Below, one piece after another: positions 9,620 through 18,350 of a DNA stretch of 64,000 nt (positions are counted from its first letter, which is position 1; each line of letters opens with the position of its first letter). Under the pieces are notes generated by a model. That model was not told the origin of the DNA. It did not search any database and was given only the letters and a program-made list of their open reading frames with translations. The DNA lies in contig DASUKA010000090.1 in NCBI GenBank assembly GCA_036278935.1, forward strand, positions 16,010-80,009, written 5' to 3'. The translations under genes were made by a program, and so were the position numbers. Source of the DNA: DASSNR01 sp036278935 (GTDB lineage: Bacteria > Gemmatimonadota > Gemmatimonadetes > Gemmatimonadales > Gemmatimonadaceae).

Positions 9620-11715
9620 TTTTCGCCGCGCTGTTGCTCGCCATGCAGCTCGGGGTGCCGCAGCCGGCGCCCTCGGGCGCCACGCAGGTGCCGGCCATCG
9701 TCACCCGTGCGCGTCTCGACACGAACCTGATCGACTTCCGGGCGCTCGTCCTGCCGGAAACCGTCTACGTGGGGCAGCAGGCCACATATCAGCTGGGGAT
9801 CTTCGTGGACGAGCGCGCGCGCGACCGCGTGCGGCACATGGAAGCGGTTGCACCGGAAATGCGGTCCATGCTGGCGTACGACGCGCCGACTCCGCTCTCG
9901 GGGCTCCCCACGCGTACCGTCGGGTCGCGCCAGTTCGAGGTGCATGTCTATCAGCGCGCCATCTTCCCGCTGTCGGCGGGCCGCTTCGTCATCCCACCGG
10001 CGCACCTCTCGTACGCCATGCCGCTCTCCTACAGCTTCTTCAGCCGCGATGAGAACTTCGAGGTGGAGAGCGACAGTGTGGTGGTGGTCGCGATCGACCC
10101 GCCAAGGGCCTCGCGCCCCAGCGATTTCTCCGGCGCGGTTGGCATACTCCGCATTCAGGCGCGGTTGGATACCGGCGCCGCACGGGTGGGCGATCCCATG
10201 CCCCTCAGTGTGCGCGTGTCCGGTGTGGGGAACATCAAGCTGCTGCCCAGGCCGCACCTCGCCGTGCCGTGGGCCACAGCCGTCGCGGCGGGGGACCGGG
10301 TGTCGCTGGCTTCGACGCCCGTCACCGTGCGGGGCACCAAGGAATTCGACTGGATCCTCACCCCACAGCGCTCCGGCAATCTCACGCTCCCGTCCATCCG
10401 CTACACCTTCTTCGACCCGGTACGCGAGCGGTACGAGACGGCCGAAACCGTGCCGCAACCACTGATCGTCGCGCCGGGCGCGCTTGCGGCTGTGGACACG
10501 CTCCAGCCGGAGCATACGCGCTGGCTCGTGCGCACCACGTATCGGGGATCACTTTCGGAGCCGCTATACCACCATGCGCCGTTCTGGTTGCTCATGGCGC
10601 TGGCCCCGCTGCCGGCCGCGGCCCTGCTCGTCAAGCGACGGCCGAAGCGGGTGAAGCGCTCGCGCGACGCAGCCGATGCGCTGCGCGCGCTTGCGCGACC
10701 CGCAGTGGCTGCGCCGCCGCGCGAAGTACGCCGCCTCTGGTTGCGTGCGGTGGCGCATCGGCTGCATGCCGCAAGTGTCCCGCTCGCCGAGCCGGCAGCG
10801 CTGGAGCGCGCCCTGCGCCGCGCTGGCACATCGCGAGAGACCGCCGCGGAGGCCGCGACGTTGCTCACGGAGTTGAATTCCGCGTCGTTCGGGCCTGCCC
10901 CAGCCGCTGATATGAGTACGGCCGCGCGCGCCGGTGAACTCTTCGCCCGCATCGATCGGGAGTCGCGCTCCTTCCGCGCGACGGCTGTGGCGCGCGCCAT
11001 TCCGGTGGTGGTGTTGGTACTTGCCCTGACGTTGGGCAGCGCGTGGGCCGTCGCGGCCCCCGGCGGCGATGACGTCACCTTTGCCCGTGGTGTCGCGGCC
11101 TACAACCACGGTCACTATCGCGAAGCGGCGCGGGCGTTCGGCGGAATCGCCGCCCGCGTGCCGCGCGCCGCGGACGCCTGGGCCAATCTGGGCACCGCGT
11201 CCTGGGCCGCGGGCGATACCGCCCGCGCCGTGCAGGGCTGGCAGCGCGCCCTGCGACTGGAGCCGCTGGCCCACGATGCGCGCGAGCGGTTGGCCGAACT
11301 GGCGCCGGAGTCCCCGGGGGGACCGGGCGGCGTGCCGCCGCTCCCCGCGCGTCCCATTGCGCTGCTGGCAGCCGTGCTCTGGATCGGCGGTTGGCTGCTC
11401 CTCACCGTACGCCTGCGCCGCAAGCCCGGCCGCGATGTAGCGCTCGCGCTCTCGCTCGTGGTGGGCGCCATCGCGCTGGGCGGCACGGCGGCCGGCATCG
11501 ATACGGCGCTCACGGCGCGCGGGCTGAACGTGGTGAGTGCCAACCGGGCGCTGCACATGCTGCCCGTACTCGCGGCGGATCCCATCGGCCATGTGCGCGT
11601 GGGCGAGATCGCACACGTCGAGGAGCGACGCGGGGTGTGGGCTCGCATCTCGGCGGGTGGGGGGCGCAGCGGGTGGATCGACGCGGCATCGCTACTGCCG
11701 CTGGGGCCTGATTGA
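9616..11715 (+). CDS. batD: BatD protein with BatE-like TPR and SH3-like C-terminus
   Basis: The 699-residue product starts with a signal peptide, then a long beta-rich extracytoplasmic BatD region with the typical opening PETVYVGQQATYQLGIFV (about residues 49-66). A transmembrane helix follows at about residues 320-336. The C-terminal third adds a membrane helix (about 458-478), a TPR segment (ARGVAAYNHGHYREAARAF), two more hydrophobic helices and a final SH3-like domain (GHVRVGEIAHVEERRGVWAR). TPR plus SH3 behind membrane helices is how BatE is built, so this looks like a BatD-BatE fusion. GTG 9616 overlaps the batB stop. It ends the cluster; mutL follows after 31 bases. Confidence 0.8.
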   Translation: MIFAALLLAMQLGVPQPAPSGATQVPAIVTRARLDTNLIDFRALVLPETVYVGQQATYQLGIFVDERARDRVRHMEAVAPEMRSMLAYDAPTPLSGLPTRTVGSRQFEVHVYQRAIFPLSAGRFVIPPAHLSYAMPLSYSFFSRDENFEVESDSVVVVAIDPPRASRPSDFSGAVGILRIQARLDTGAARVGDPMPLSVRVSGVGNIKLLPRPHLAVPWATAVAAGDRVSLASTPVTVRGTKEFDWILTPQRSGNLTLPSIRYTFFDPVRERYETAETVPQPLIVAPGALAAVDTLQPEHTRWLVRTTYRGSLSEPLYHHAPFWLLMALAPLPAAALLVKRRPKRVKRSRDAADALRALARPAVAAPPREVRRLWLRAVAHRLHAASVPLAEPAALERALRRAGTSRETAAEAATLLTELNSASFGPAPAADMSTAARAGELFARIDRESRSFRATAVARAIPVVVLVLALTLGSAWAVAAPGGDDVTFARGVAAYNHGHYREAARAFGGIAARVPRAADAWANLGTASWAAGDTARAVQGWQRALRLEPLAHDARERLAELAPESPGGPGGVPPLPARPIALLAAVLWIGGWLLLTVRLRRKPGRDVALALSLVVGAIALGGTAAGIDTALTARGLNVVSANRALHMLPVLAADPIGHVRVGEIAHVEERRGVWARISAGGGRSGWIDAASLLPLGPD

Positions 11716-11741
11716 CCCTTCGCGCGCGACGCCCGTAGCTT
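11712..11741 (+). promoter_or_regulatory. Candidate promoter of mutL, leaderless layout
   Basis: TTGACC at 11712-11717 and TAGCTT at 11736-11741 are separated by 18 bases. The -10 element ends only 5 bases before the mutL ATG (11747), so transcription would start at or next to the start codon. No Shine-Dalgarno sequence is seen in that gap, consistent with a leaderless message. Confidence 0.45.
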
Positions 11742-11746
11742 TAGGC

Positions 11747-13474
11747 ATGGCCCACATCGCCGTGCTTCCCAGCGCCGTTGCCGATCAGATCGCAGCGGGC
11801 GAGGTGGTCGAGCGGCCGGCGTCCGTGGTGAAGGAACTGGTGGAGAACGCGCTCGATGCCGGCGCCACCGCCGTCGAGATCGTCGCGGAGGACGGAGGAC
11901 GCGCCCGCATTCGCGTGGCGGATGATGGCGTGGGAATGTCGCGCGACGATGCGCTGCTCGCGCTGGAGCGCTACGCGACGTCGAAAATCCGCGACGCCAT
12001 GGATCTGGTCGGCGTGCAGAGCTTCGGCTTTCGCGGTGAGGCGCTCCCCGCCATTGCCTCTGTAGCGAGCCTGGAGGTCGAGACGGCGCCCACGGACGGA
12101 GCGGGCACCGCCATTCACGCCAGGGCGGGCGCGACGCTCGAGGTGCGCCAGATTGCGCGGCGGCGTGGCACCACGGTGACGGTGTCGCAGCTCTTCTTCA
12201 ACGCGCCGAACCGGCGTGACTTCCTTCGCTCCGCCCGATCCGAGTGGCGTGCCATCCTGGACACGGTGACGCTGCTGGCCCTCACCCGCCGCGATGTGCG
12301 CGTGGTGCTGGCGCACGAGGCGAAGCGCGTGCTCACGCTGCCGCCGGCCACCTCGCTCCGCGCGCGCATTGCCGCCCTGTGGGGAGGGCGATTCGCCGAG
12401 CGCATGGTGGAAGTGGAGGACGTGCACGGCACGGTGCAGGTGGCCGGTCTGGTGGAACGGCCGAGCGACGTCGGCACGGCTGGACGGCGCATCTTCCTCT
12501 CGGTCAACGGCCGTGCCATACAGGATGCCGGCCTCGTGCGCGCGGCCGAGCGCGCGTATCGGTCCACGATCCCGGCTGGCGTGCGGCCGACGCTGCTGCT
12601 GGATCTCGTGGTGCCCGCGGGCGAGGTGGATGTGAATGTCCATCCCACCAAGGCGGAGATCCGCTTTCGCGACCGATGGGCAATCGAGCGGGCAGTGGAG
12701 CATGCGGTGCGGCGCGCGCTGGGCGACACGGCCAGTGCGCCGTCGATCGGGATGTCCGGCTGGTCCCATGCGCTCGGCGCCGCTGTGGCCACCACGGTTG
12801 ACATCGAGGTGTTGCGGAGTGATCCCGTCGGTGCCAACGCACCGCTCCTCGTGCCGAGCGGCGCCGCGCCCGAGTCGCGGGAGGCGGTAGCGGAGCCGGC
12901 GGAGAGCGTTCCCGCGCTCACGCAGTTCCATCGCACATACCTCCTGTCCGAACGCGACGACGGCCTGGTGCTCATCGACCAGCACTCAGCGCACGAGCGG
13001 GTGCTGTACGAGCGGTTCATGCGCGTGCTGGAGCGTGGAGGGGCACCCTCACAGCGGCTGCTCTTTCCGATCACGCTCCACCTGGGGCCCGCGGAAGGGG
13101 ACGCATTCGAGGAGCACCGCGACCTCTTCGAGCGCCTGGGATTCGAGATCGAGGGATTCGGTGGCCACACGCTGATCGTGAGCAGTGTGCCCATGCCGCA
13201 CCCGCGCTTCGACGCGCCACAGTGCTTGCGCGAGACGCTGGATGCGCTCACCGGAAACCGGCATGCCGGCATTGCCGCGCGGCACGAGCGGTTGGCCGCT
13301 ACCCTGGCATGCAAGGCCGCCATCAAAGCGGGCGACGCGCTTTCCCCGGAAGAGATGCGTGCGCTCTACCTGGCCCTCTCGCGTACCACGTTGCCCGCGC
13401 ACGACGTGCACGGGCGCTCCACCATCGTGCACCTGGCATGGGATGAGATCGAGCGCCGATTCGGCCGACGCTGA
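11747..13474 (+). CDS. mutL: DNA mismatch repair protein MutL
   Basis: MutL links mismatch recognition by MutS to strand removal. The 575-residue product has the GHKL ATPase motifs ELVENALDAGA (about residues 30-40), VADDGVGM (about 58-65) and FGFRGEALPAI (about 91-101), and the transducer domain with NVHPTK. The C-terminal dimerisation domain contains DQHSAHERVLYE, matching the DQHA(X)2E(X)4E endonuclease motif except for Ser in place of Ala, and ACKAAIKAGD. The third endonuclease motif is degenerate: VHGRST where CPHGRP is usual. Strand-nicking MutL in the absence of MutH is therefore plausible but not certain. ATG 11747 is the only start giving the standard N-terminus (IAVLPSAVADQIAAGEVVERP). 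Confidence 0.95.
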   Translation: MAHIAVLPSAVADQIAAGEVVERPASVVKELVENALDAGATAVEIVAEDGGRARIRVADDGVGMSRDDALLALERYATSKIRDAMDLVGVQSFGFRGEALPAIASVASLEVETAPTDGAGTAIHARAGATLEVRQIARRRGTTVTVSQLFFNAPNRRDFLRSARSEWRAILDTVTLLALTRRDVRVVLAHEAKRVLTLPPATSLRARIAALWGGRFAERMVEVEDVHGTVQVAGLVERPSDVGTAGRRIFLSVNGRAIQDAGLVRAAERAYRSTIPAGVRPTLLLDLVVPAGEVDVNVHPTKAEIRFRDRWAIERAVEHAVRRALGDTASAPSIGMSGWSHALGAAVATTVDIEVLRSDPVGANAPLLVPSGAAPESREAVAEPAESVPALTQFHRTYLLSERDDGLVLIDQHSAHERVLYERFMRVLERGGAPSQRLLFPITLHLGPAEGDAFEEHRDLFERLGFEIEGFGGHTLIVSSVPMPHPRFDAPQCLRETLDALTGNRHAGIAARHERLAATLACKAAIKAGDALSPEEMRALYLALSRTTLPAHDVHGRSTIVHLAWDEIERRFGRR

Positions 13475-13475
13475 G

Positions 13476-14399
13476 GTGCGCATCCTGTGCGGCCCCACGG
13501 CCGCCGGGAAGTCGGCGCTCGCCATGGCGCTTGCCGGTCGGTTCGGCGCGATGATCGTGAGCGCCGATTCGCGGCAGATCTACCGGGGCTTCGATCTCGG
13601 CACAGCCAAGCCCACGCCCGCCGAGCGCGCGCGCGTGCCGCATCGGGGTATTGACGTGGCGGACCCGACCGACCGCTACTCCGCCGCGGCGTGGGCTCAT
13701 GACGCCGAGCGGTGGCTTGCGGAGGGCGCGGCCGCCGGCTGTCCCCCCGTCATCGTGGGTGGCACCGGCTTCTATATACGGGCGCTGACCACCCCCTTGT
13801 TCGAGGAGCCGGCGCTCGACCTGGAGCGGCGGCGCGCTCTCGAGCGCGAGCTCGGTGCGATGCCCACGCCGGCGCTGCGACGCTGGTGCGAGCGGCTGGA
13901 TCCGGCCCGGGCGGAGTTGGGGCGCGCACAGCTCCTGCGGGCGCTCGAAGTGGCGCTCCTCACGGGCGTGCCGCTCTCGCGGTGGCACGCGCACGCCGCA
14001 CGTGCGGCGCGGGTAGCAGGGCGCTTCCTTCTGATCGATTCCGGCCCGGCGCTGCATGCCGCCATCGTCGCGCGCGTGCATGCCATGTTCAACGCCGGCT
14101 GGCCGGAGGAAGTGGCCGAGCTCGCGCGCCAACTCCCCGACGACGCCCCCGCATGGAACGCGACGGGCTACGCGGCCGTTCGAGAGTACGTACGGGGGCG
14201 GTGCAGCCGCGCGGACGCCATCGAGGAGGTGGTCATCCGCACACGGCAGTACGCCAAGCGGCAGCGCACCTGGTTTCGCCATCAGCTCCCGCTCGAGCGC
14301 GTCGTTCTATTGGATCCGACGGCGGCTGACGCCACGCGGCGCGCCGCCGCATGGTGGAACGCCACCCCGACCTCTGCTTCCCACGGACCCTGGGCATGA
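13476..14399 (+). CDS. miaA: tRNA dimethylallyltransferase MiaA
   Basis: MiaA transfers the dimethylallyl group to A37 of tRNAs that read UNN codons. The 307-residue product has the P-loop GPTAAGKS (about residues 6-13), the DSRQIYRGFDLGTAKP block (about 33-48), GGTGFYIRAL and the C-terminal RTRQYAKRQRTWFR substrate-binding segment. The start is GTG 13476, one base after the mutL stop; it places the P-loop at the usual distance from the N-terminus. The mutL-miaA order is common in bacteria. The stop overlaps the ATG of bshA. Confidence 0.95.
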   Translation: MRILCGPTAAGKSALAMALAGRFGAMIVSADSRQIYRGFDLGTAKPTPAERARVPHRGIDVADPTDRYSAAAWAHDAERWLAEGAAAGCPPVIVGGTGFYIRALTTPLFEEPALDLERRRALERELGAMPTPALRRWCERLDPARAELGRAQLLRALEVALLTGVPLSRWHAHAARAARVAGRFLLIDSGPALHAAIVARVHAMFNAGWPEEVAELARQLPDDAPAWNATGYAAVREYVRGRCSRADAIEEVVIRTRQYAKRQRTWFRHQLPLERVVLLDPTAADATRRAAAWWNATPTSASHGPWA

Positions 14400-15523
14400 A
14401 GATCGGCATCACGTGTTACCCGACGTACGGCGGCTCCGGCGCCGTGGCGACTGAGCTTGGCATTGCGCTCGCCGCGCATGGCCATGAGATCCACTTCATC
14501 ACGTACCAGCAACCATTCCGACTGCCGGCCTTCCTGCCGCATGTCTTCTTCCATGAGGTGGAGGTCCCGCGCTACCCGCTGTTCGAGTTCCCGCCGTACG
14601 ACCTCGCTCTGGCAGTGCGGATGCACGAGGTGGCCCGCGCCTATCACCTGGATCTGATCCACGCGCATTACGCCATTCCGCACGCCACGAGCGCCTGGAT
14701 CGCACGTGAGATGCTCGAGGACAACGGCACCAACGTCCGCATCGCGACGACGCTCCATGGGACCGACATCACCCTCATCGGGCAGGATCCGTCCTTCCGT
14801 GCCATCACCAAGTTTTCCATTGAGCGGTCCGATGGGCTGACCGCGGTCTCCCGCTTTCTCAAGGAGGAGACCTTCAATGCGTTCGGGTGCGCTGGGTGCG
14901 ACGTCCAGGTGATCCACAACTTCATCGATCCCGCGGTCTACGATCGTGACCGCTATGTGCCGGTGCTCCGCGAGCAGATCGGGAGTGATCGGCCCATTCT
15001 CATGCACGTCTCCAACTTTCGCCCCGTGAAGCGTGTGACGGACGTCGTGCGCATTTTCGCGCTCGTACGGCGGCAGCTCCGGTGCGCGCTCGTGATGGTG
15101 GGAGATGGACCGGAACGAGCGGCAGCAGAGGAGATGGCGCGCACCCTTGGTGTGCACGATGATACGTATTTCCTCGGCCGCCTTGATGCGGTGGCGCCGC
15201 TCCTCGCGAGTGCCGATCTCTTCCTGCTGCCGAGCGAGAGCGAGTCGTTCGGGCTCAGCGCGCTGGAGGCGCTGGCGTGCGGCGTGCCCGTGGTGGCATC
15301 GCGCGCGGGTGGGTTGCCGGAAGTCGTGGATGACGGCGTCACCGGGACCCTGTGCGCCGTGGGGGACGTGGAGGGGATGGCGGCGGCTGCCGCGGCCATG
15401 CTCGGCGATCGCGCGCACTGGCAGACCATGAGTGAGGCGGCCGCCGCCGATGCACGCGCGCGATTCTCCGAGCGCGACATCGTCGCGCAATACGAGGCCT
15501 TCTACGCCCGTGTCGTCGGCTAG
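14396..15523 (+). CDS. bshA: N-acetyl-alpha-D-glucosaminyl L-malate synthase BshA
   Basis: BshA joins UDP-GlcNAc and L-malate, the first step of bacillithiol synthesis. The 375-residue GT4 glycosyltransferase opens with the BshA signature MKIGITCYPTYGGSGAVATE and continues with FHEVEVPRYPLFEFPPYDL, TTLHGTDITLIG and IHNFIDP, all characteristic of BshA rather than generic GT4 enzymes. The C-terminal domain has the E-rich nucleotide-sugar motif PSESESFGLSALEA (about residues 278-291). The later-acting BshB and BshC genes are not in this window. ATG 14396 overlaps the miaA stop. Confidence 0.92.
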   Translation: MKIGITCYPTYGGSGAVATELGIALAAHGHEIHFITYQQPFRLPAFLPHVFFHEVEVPRYPLFEFPPYDLALAVRMHEVARAYHLDLIHAHYAIPHATSAWIAREMLEDNGTNVRIATTLHGTDITLIGQDPSFRAITKFSIERSDGLTAVSRFLKEETFNAFGCAGCDVQVIHNFIDPAVYDRDRYVPVLREQIGSDRPILMHVSNFRPVKRVTDVVRIFALVRRQLRCALVMVGDGPERAAAEEMARTLGVHDDTYFLGRLDAVAPLLASADLFLLPSESESFGLSALEALACGVPVVASRAGGLPEVVDDGVTGTLCAVGDVEGMAAAAAAMLGDRAHWQTMSEAAAADARARFSERDIVAQYEAFYARVVG

Positions 15524-15600
15524 CGTGGTCGCTTCGCGCGCCAGACTGATCGTCACCATCCCATGAGTCTCCACATCCAACGCCAACTCCTGTGGCGCTC

Positions 15601-16350
15601 ATGAGCGACCCGGTGACGTATGACGGCTGGAGTGCCGATGCGCTGCGCGCAGCCCTCGAGCTTCCGCGCGTGGAGGTGCGGCACACGGTGTCCTCGACCT
15701 TCGATCTGGCCCATGCGCTCGCGGCCTCCGGCGCTCCGGCTGGCACCCTCGTGGTGGCCGATGCTCAGCGCGCCGGCCGCGGACGACTCGGACGGCCATG
15801 GACCTCGTTGCCCGGTGCAGGCATCTGGCTCACGCTCGTTGAACGGCCAGCCGATGCCGAGGCTATCGAGGTCCTCTCCATCCGGCTGGGGCTGGCGCTG
15901 GCGCCGGTGCTGGACTCCGCCGCGCCGGTGCCGGTCCAGCTCAAGTGGCCCAACGATCTCTATCTGCCATCCGGCAAGCTTGCCGGCATCCTCGTGGAGA
16001 CGCGCTGGCGCGACGCGCAGCTCGATTGGGTGGCGATCGGGCTCGGCATCAATGTGCGCGCACCATCGGATCAGCCGCGCGCCGCCGGGCTGAGCACCGG
16101 ATGCAACCGCGGCGAACTGCTCGTCCGGCTGCTCCCGGCGCTGCGCGCGGCCGCCGCTGCGCGTGGCCCGCTCACCACCCCAGAGCTTGCGGACTACGCG
16201 GCTCGTGACGTAGCCTCCGGCCGGCGCTGTCGCGAGCCAGCGCGCGGCGAAGTGCGGGGCATCGACTGTCGCGGTGCACTCGTCGTGCGTACGGCTGATG
16301 GTGACGTGGCGTGTCGGACCGGCTCACTCATCCTGGAGGACGAGAGGTGA
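15601..16350 (+). CDS. birA: Biotin--[acetyl-CoA-carboxylase] ligase (BirA catalytic type)
   Basis: The enzyme activates biotin to biotinyl-AMP and attaches it to the biotin carrier protein. The 249-residue product has the adenylate-binding motif GRGRLGRPWTS (about residues 58-68) and the catalytic block KWPNDLYLPSGKLAGILVE (about 114-132). There is no N-terminal helix-turn-helix, so this is a monofunctional ligase without the repressor role of E. coli BirA. ATG 15601 is chosen; GTG 15592 is an in-frame alternative three codons upstream, and neither has a clear ribosome-binding site. The 77 bases after bshA hold no recognisable signal. coaX starts just before its stop. Confidence 0.93.
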   Translation: MSDPVTYDGWSADALRAALELPRVEVRHTVSSTFDLAHALAASGAPAGTLVVADAQRAGRGRLGRPWTSLPGAGIWLTLVERPADAEAIEVLSIRLGLALAPVLDSAAPVPVQLKWPNDLYLPSGKLAGILVETRWRDAQLDWVAIGLGINVRAPSDQPRAAGLSTGCNRGELLVRLLPALRAAAAARGPLTTPELADYAARDVASGRRCREPARGEVRGIDCRGALVVRTADGDVACRTGSLILEDER

Positions 16351-17132
16351 TTATCGCGTTCGATGTCGGCAACACCGAGACGACGATCGGACTCTTCGAT
16401 GGTGCGCGCGTGCACGCGCATTGGCGTATCATGACGGACGCGGCACGCACCCCCGACGAGATCGGCATCATGCTGCACGCCCTGCTTCGTTCAGCGGCGG
16501 TGGAGACGGGCGCGGTGCTCGGTGCCGTCATCGGGTCCGTCGTTCCGCCCGTCACCGGGCCTCTCGTGCAGGCATGCGAGCGCTGGCTTGGCGTGCGCAC
16601 GATTGTCATCGATGCGAGCGCGCCGCTTCCTGTTGTGCTGGACGTCGAAGAACCACTCACTGTGGGAGCGGACCGGATCATCAACACGCTCGCGGCCAGC
16701 CGTCTGTACCACGCCGATACGATCGTCGTGGATCTCGGCACCGCCACGACCTACGACTGCATCACGGCGGACGGCGTCTTCCTGGGAGGCATCATCGCGC
16801 CCGGCGTTCGCACCTCGGCGGATACGCTCGTGAGCCGCACGTCCAAGCTCCCGGCGACGGAGCTCGTGGCGCCGGAACGCGCCATCGGCAGGCGCACGGA
16901 AGCATGCATCCGCTCCGGCGTGATGCTGGGCACTGCCGATGCGGTGGATGGCCTCGTGCGGCGGATCAAGCGCGAGTGGCCCTCCGCCGCGGTCCCGCGC
17001 GTCGTTGCAACGGGCGGGCTGGCCGAGTCGATCGCGCCGCTCTGCGAGGAAGTGCAACAGGTGGAGCCGTTTCTCACGCTGCTCGGCCTCCAGATAGCGC
17101 ACGATCTCCTCGCCGAGTCGTGCCGCAGGTGA
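16347..17132 (+). CDS. coaX: Type III pantothenate kinase
   Basis: CoaX phosphorylates pantothenate in the first step of coenzyme A synthesis. The 261-residue product belongs to the ASKHA fold: FDVGNTETTIGLFDG (about residues 5-19, phosphate loop), VGADRIINTLAA (about 105-116), DLGTATTYDCI (about 129-139) and GVRTSADTL. It lacks the P-loop of the type I enzyme. GTG 16347 follows a good ribosome-binding sequence (GGAGGA at about 16334) and overlaps the birA stop. The birA-coaX pair is common in bacteria. Confidence 0.95.
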   Translation: MIIAFDVGNTETTIGLFDGARVHAHWRIMTDAARTPDEIGIMLHALLRSAAVETGAVLGAVIGSVVPPVTGPLVQACERWLGVRTIVIDASAPLPVVLDVEEPLTVGADRIINTLAASRLYHADTIVVDLGTATTYDCITADGVFLGGIIAPGVRTSADTLVSRTSKLPATELVAPERAIGRRTEACIRSGVMLGTADAVDGLVRRIKREWPSAAVPRVVATGGLAESIAPLCEEVQQVEPFLTLLGLQIAHDLLAESCRR

Positions 17133-18070
17133 CGTCACATGACGACCGCGCCAGGTCGCTGACGGCGGCGCGGCGCGTCGGATACCGGCTCCTGCCGGGT
17201 GAGGCGTTCAGCTACATCCTTCACCTGCGGCCGCGCGAGTGGCCGATCATGGCGGTCCATACCGCGCTCGGCTTCTTCCTGGCCCGCAGCGGAGGCGCAC
17301 CGCCACGCGGTGCCACGCCCGGCGCGCTCGCCGTAGCACTGATCGCATGGGTCGTATGCCTGAACGGGGGAACGCTGGCCCTCAACAGCGCCTTCGACCG
17401 GGATGACGGCGACATCGGCTATCTGGATGCCCCGCCGCCTCCGCCGCAACACCTCGCGCTCTGGGGCATCGCGCTCATGGCCGTGGGGCAGGGCATTGCG
17501 CTACTCCTGCCGCGGGAATTCGCGATCGCGTACGTCATCTGCGTCGTGCTCTCGCTGCTGTACAGCGCCCCGCCCGTTCGTCTCAAATCCGTGGGTGGTG
17601 CCGACTGGATCATCAACATGGTCGGCTTCGGGGCGCTGACGCCGTACGCTGGATGGGCGGCAACCGGTCGGCCGCTCACGAGCGCCGCCGGCTGGACATT
17701 CGTCGCGTTCGCTCTGCTCTTTGCCGCGCTCTACCCGCTCACGCAGCTGTATCAACTGGACGAGGACCTGCGCCGCGGCGACCGAACCCTCGCCGTCGTG
17801 CTCGGCATGCGACGGAGCTTGGGGCTGGCGCTTGGCGCGGCGGCGGCTGCGTTCCTCTGCTTCGCGCGGGCCGCCCGGCTGTATGGCGCGGGTGCGCGAG
17901 GGTGGCTGGCTCTGGCGCTGGCCGCGGCCGCGTGGAGCGTGGTGCTGGTCCCCTGGCTGGTGCGCTGCAGACGCATGAGCGGGGGGGAGCACAAGCGCGG
18001 AATGTACGCCGCGCTCATTGCATGGGCGATCACGGATGGCGCGATCCTCGCGGTCGCCTTCCTGCCCTGA
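17129..18070 (+). CDS. UbiA-family prenyltransferase
   Basis: UbiA enzymes transfer polyprenyl groups to aromatic or other acceptors in the membrane. The 313-residue product is very hydrophobic with about eight predicted helices. Its first Asp-rich motif is in NSAFDRDDGD (about residues 84-93) and the second in LDEDLRRGD (about 209-217); both chelate the Mg-diphosphate of the prenyl donor. The acceptor cannot be read from sequence; quinone, heme or archaeal-type lipid branches are all possible. GTG 17129 overlaps the coaX stop (GTGA). It is the last gene before the chaperonin promoter. Confidence 0.8.
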   Translation: MTSHDDRARSLTAARRVGYRLLPGEAFSYILHLRPREWPIMAVHTALGFFLARSGGAPPRGATPGALAVALIAWVVCLNGGTLALNSAFDRDDGDIGYLDAPPPPPQHLALWGIALMAVGQGIALLLPREFAIAYVICVVLSLLYSAPPVRLKSVGGADWIINMVGFGALTPYAGWAATGRPLTSAAGWTFVAFALLFAALYPLTQLYQLDEDLRRGDRTLAVVLGMRRSLGLALGAAAAAFLCFARAARLYGAGARGWLALALAAAAWSVVLVPWLVRCRRMSGGEHKRGMYAALIAWAITDGAILAVAFLP

Positions 18071-18230
18071 GCAGGCTGCAAGCGGGTGGCCTGTGTGCTG
18101 AAGCGCGGCCGTGGATTTCTCCTGCCGACTCGGCAGGTGACGTCCGAGAGGCGTGACATTGCGGCACTTCGCCGGGCGCAGACGTCGCACCGGTGGCGTG
18201 ATTTGCTGGTATGCCGCGTGCGAGGGCGCG

Positions 18231-18259
18231 TTGACGCCCGTCCCGGGGCCCATTATTTT
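18231..18259 (+). promoter_or_regulatory. Promoter of groES-groEL
   Basis: TTGACG (18231-18236) and TATTTT (18254-18259) are separated by exactly 17 bases, a good sigma-70-type match. The predicted start, around 18266, falls at the left edge of the CIRCE operator. Apart from this promoter and the CIRCE, the 280-base gap between the UbiA gene and groES holds nothing recognisable. Confidence 0.8.
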
Positions 18260-18267
18260 CACTCCTG

Positions 18268-18294
18268 TTAGCACTCACGGACGGAGAGTGCTAA
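18268..18294 (+). promoter_or_regulatory. CIRCE operator (HrcA binding site)
   Basis: TTAGCACTC, nine bases, then GAGTGCTAA: a perfect match to the CIRCE consensus inverted repeat. CIRCE is bound by the heat-shock repressor HrcA. It overlaps the predicted transcription start and lies in the 5' leader of groES, so groESL is almost certainly HrcA-controlled. The hrcA gene is not in this window. Confidence 0.96.
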
Positions 18295-18350
18295 CAACGC
18301 ACCGCCGCAGGGATGTGGTGAACCTATACTACCGAGGAGGAACGCGACCT

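Noticed and set aside
18325..18330. TATACT as a second groES promoter
   Set aside because: No -35 element at 16-18 bases upstream, and it lies just before the ribosome-binding site.
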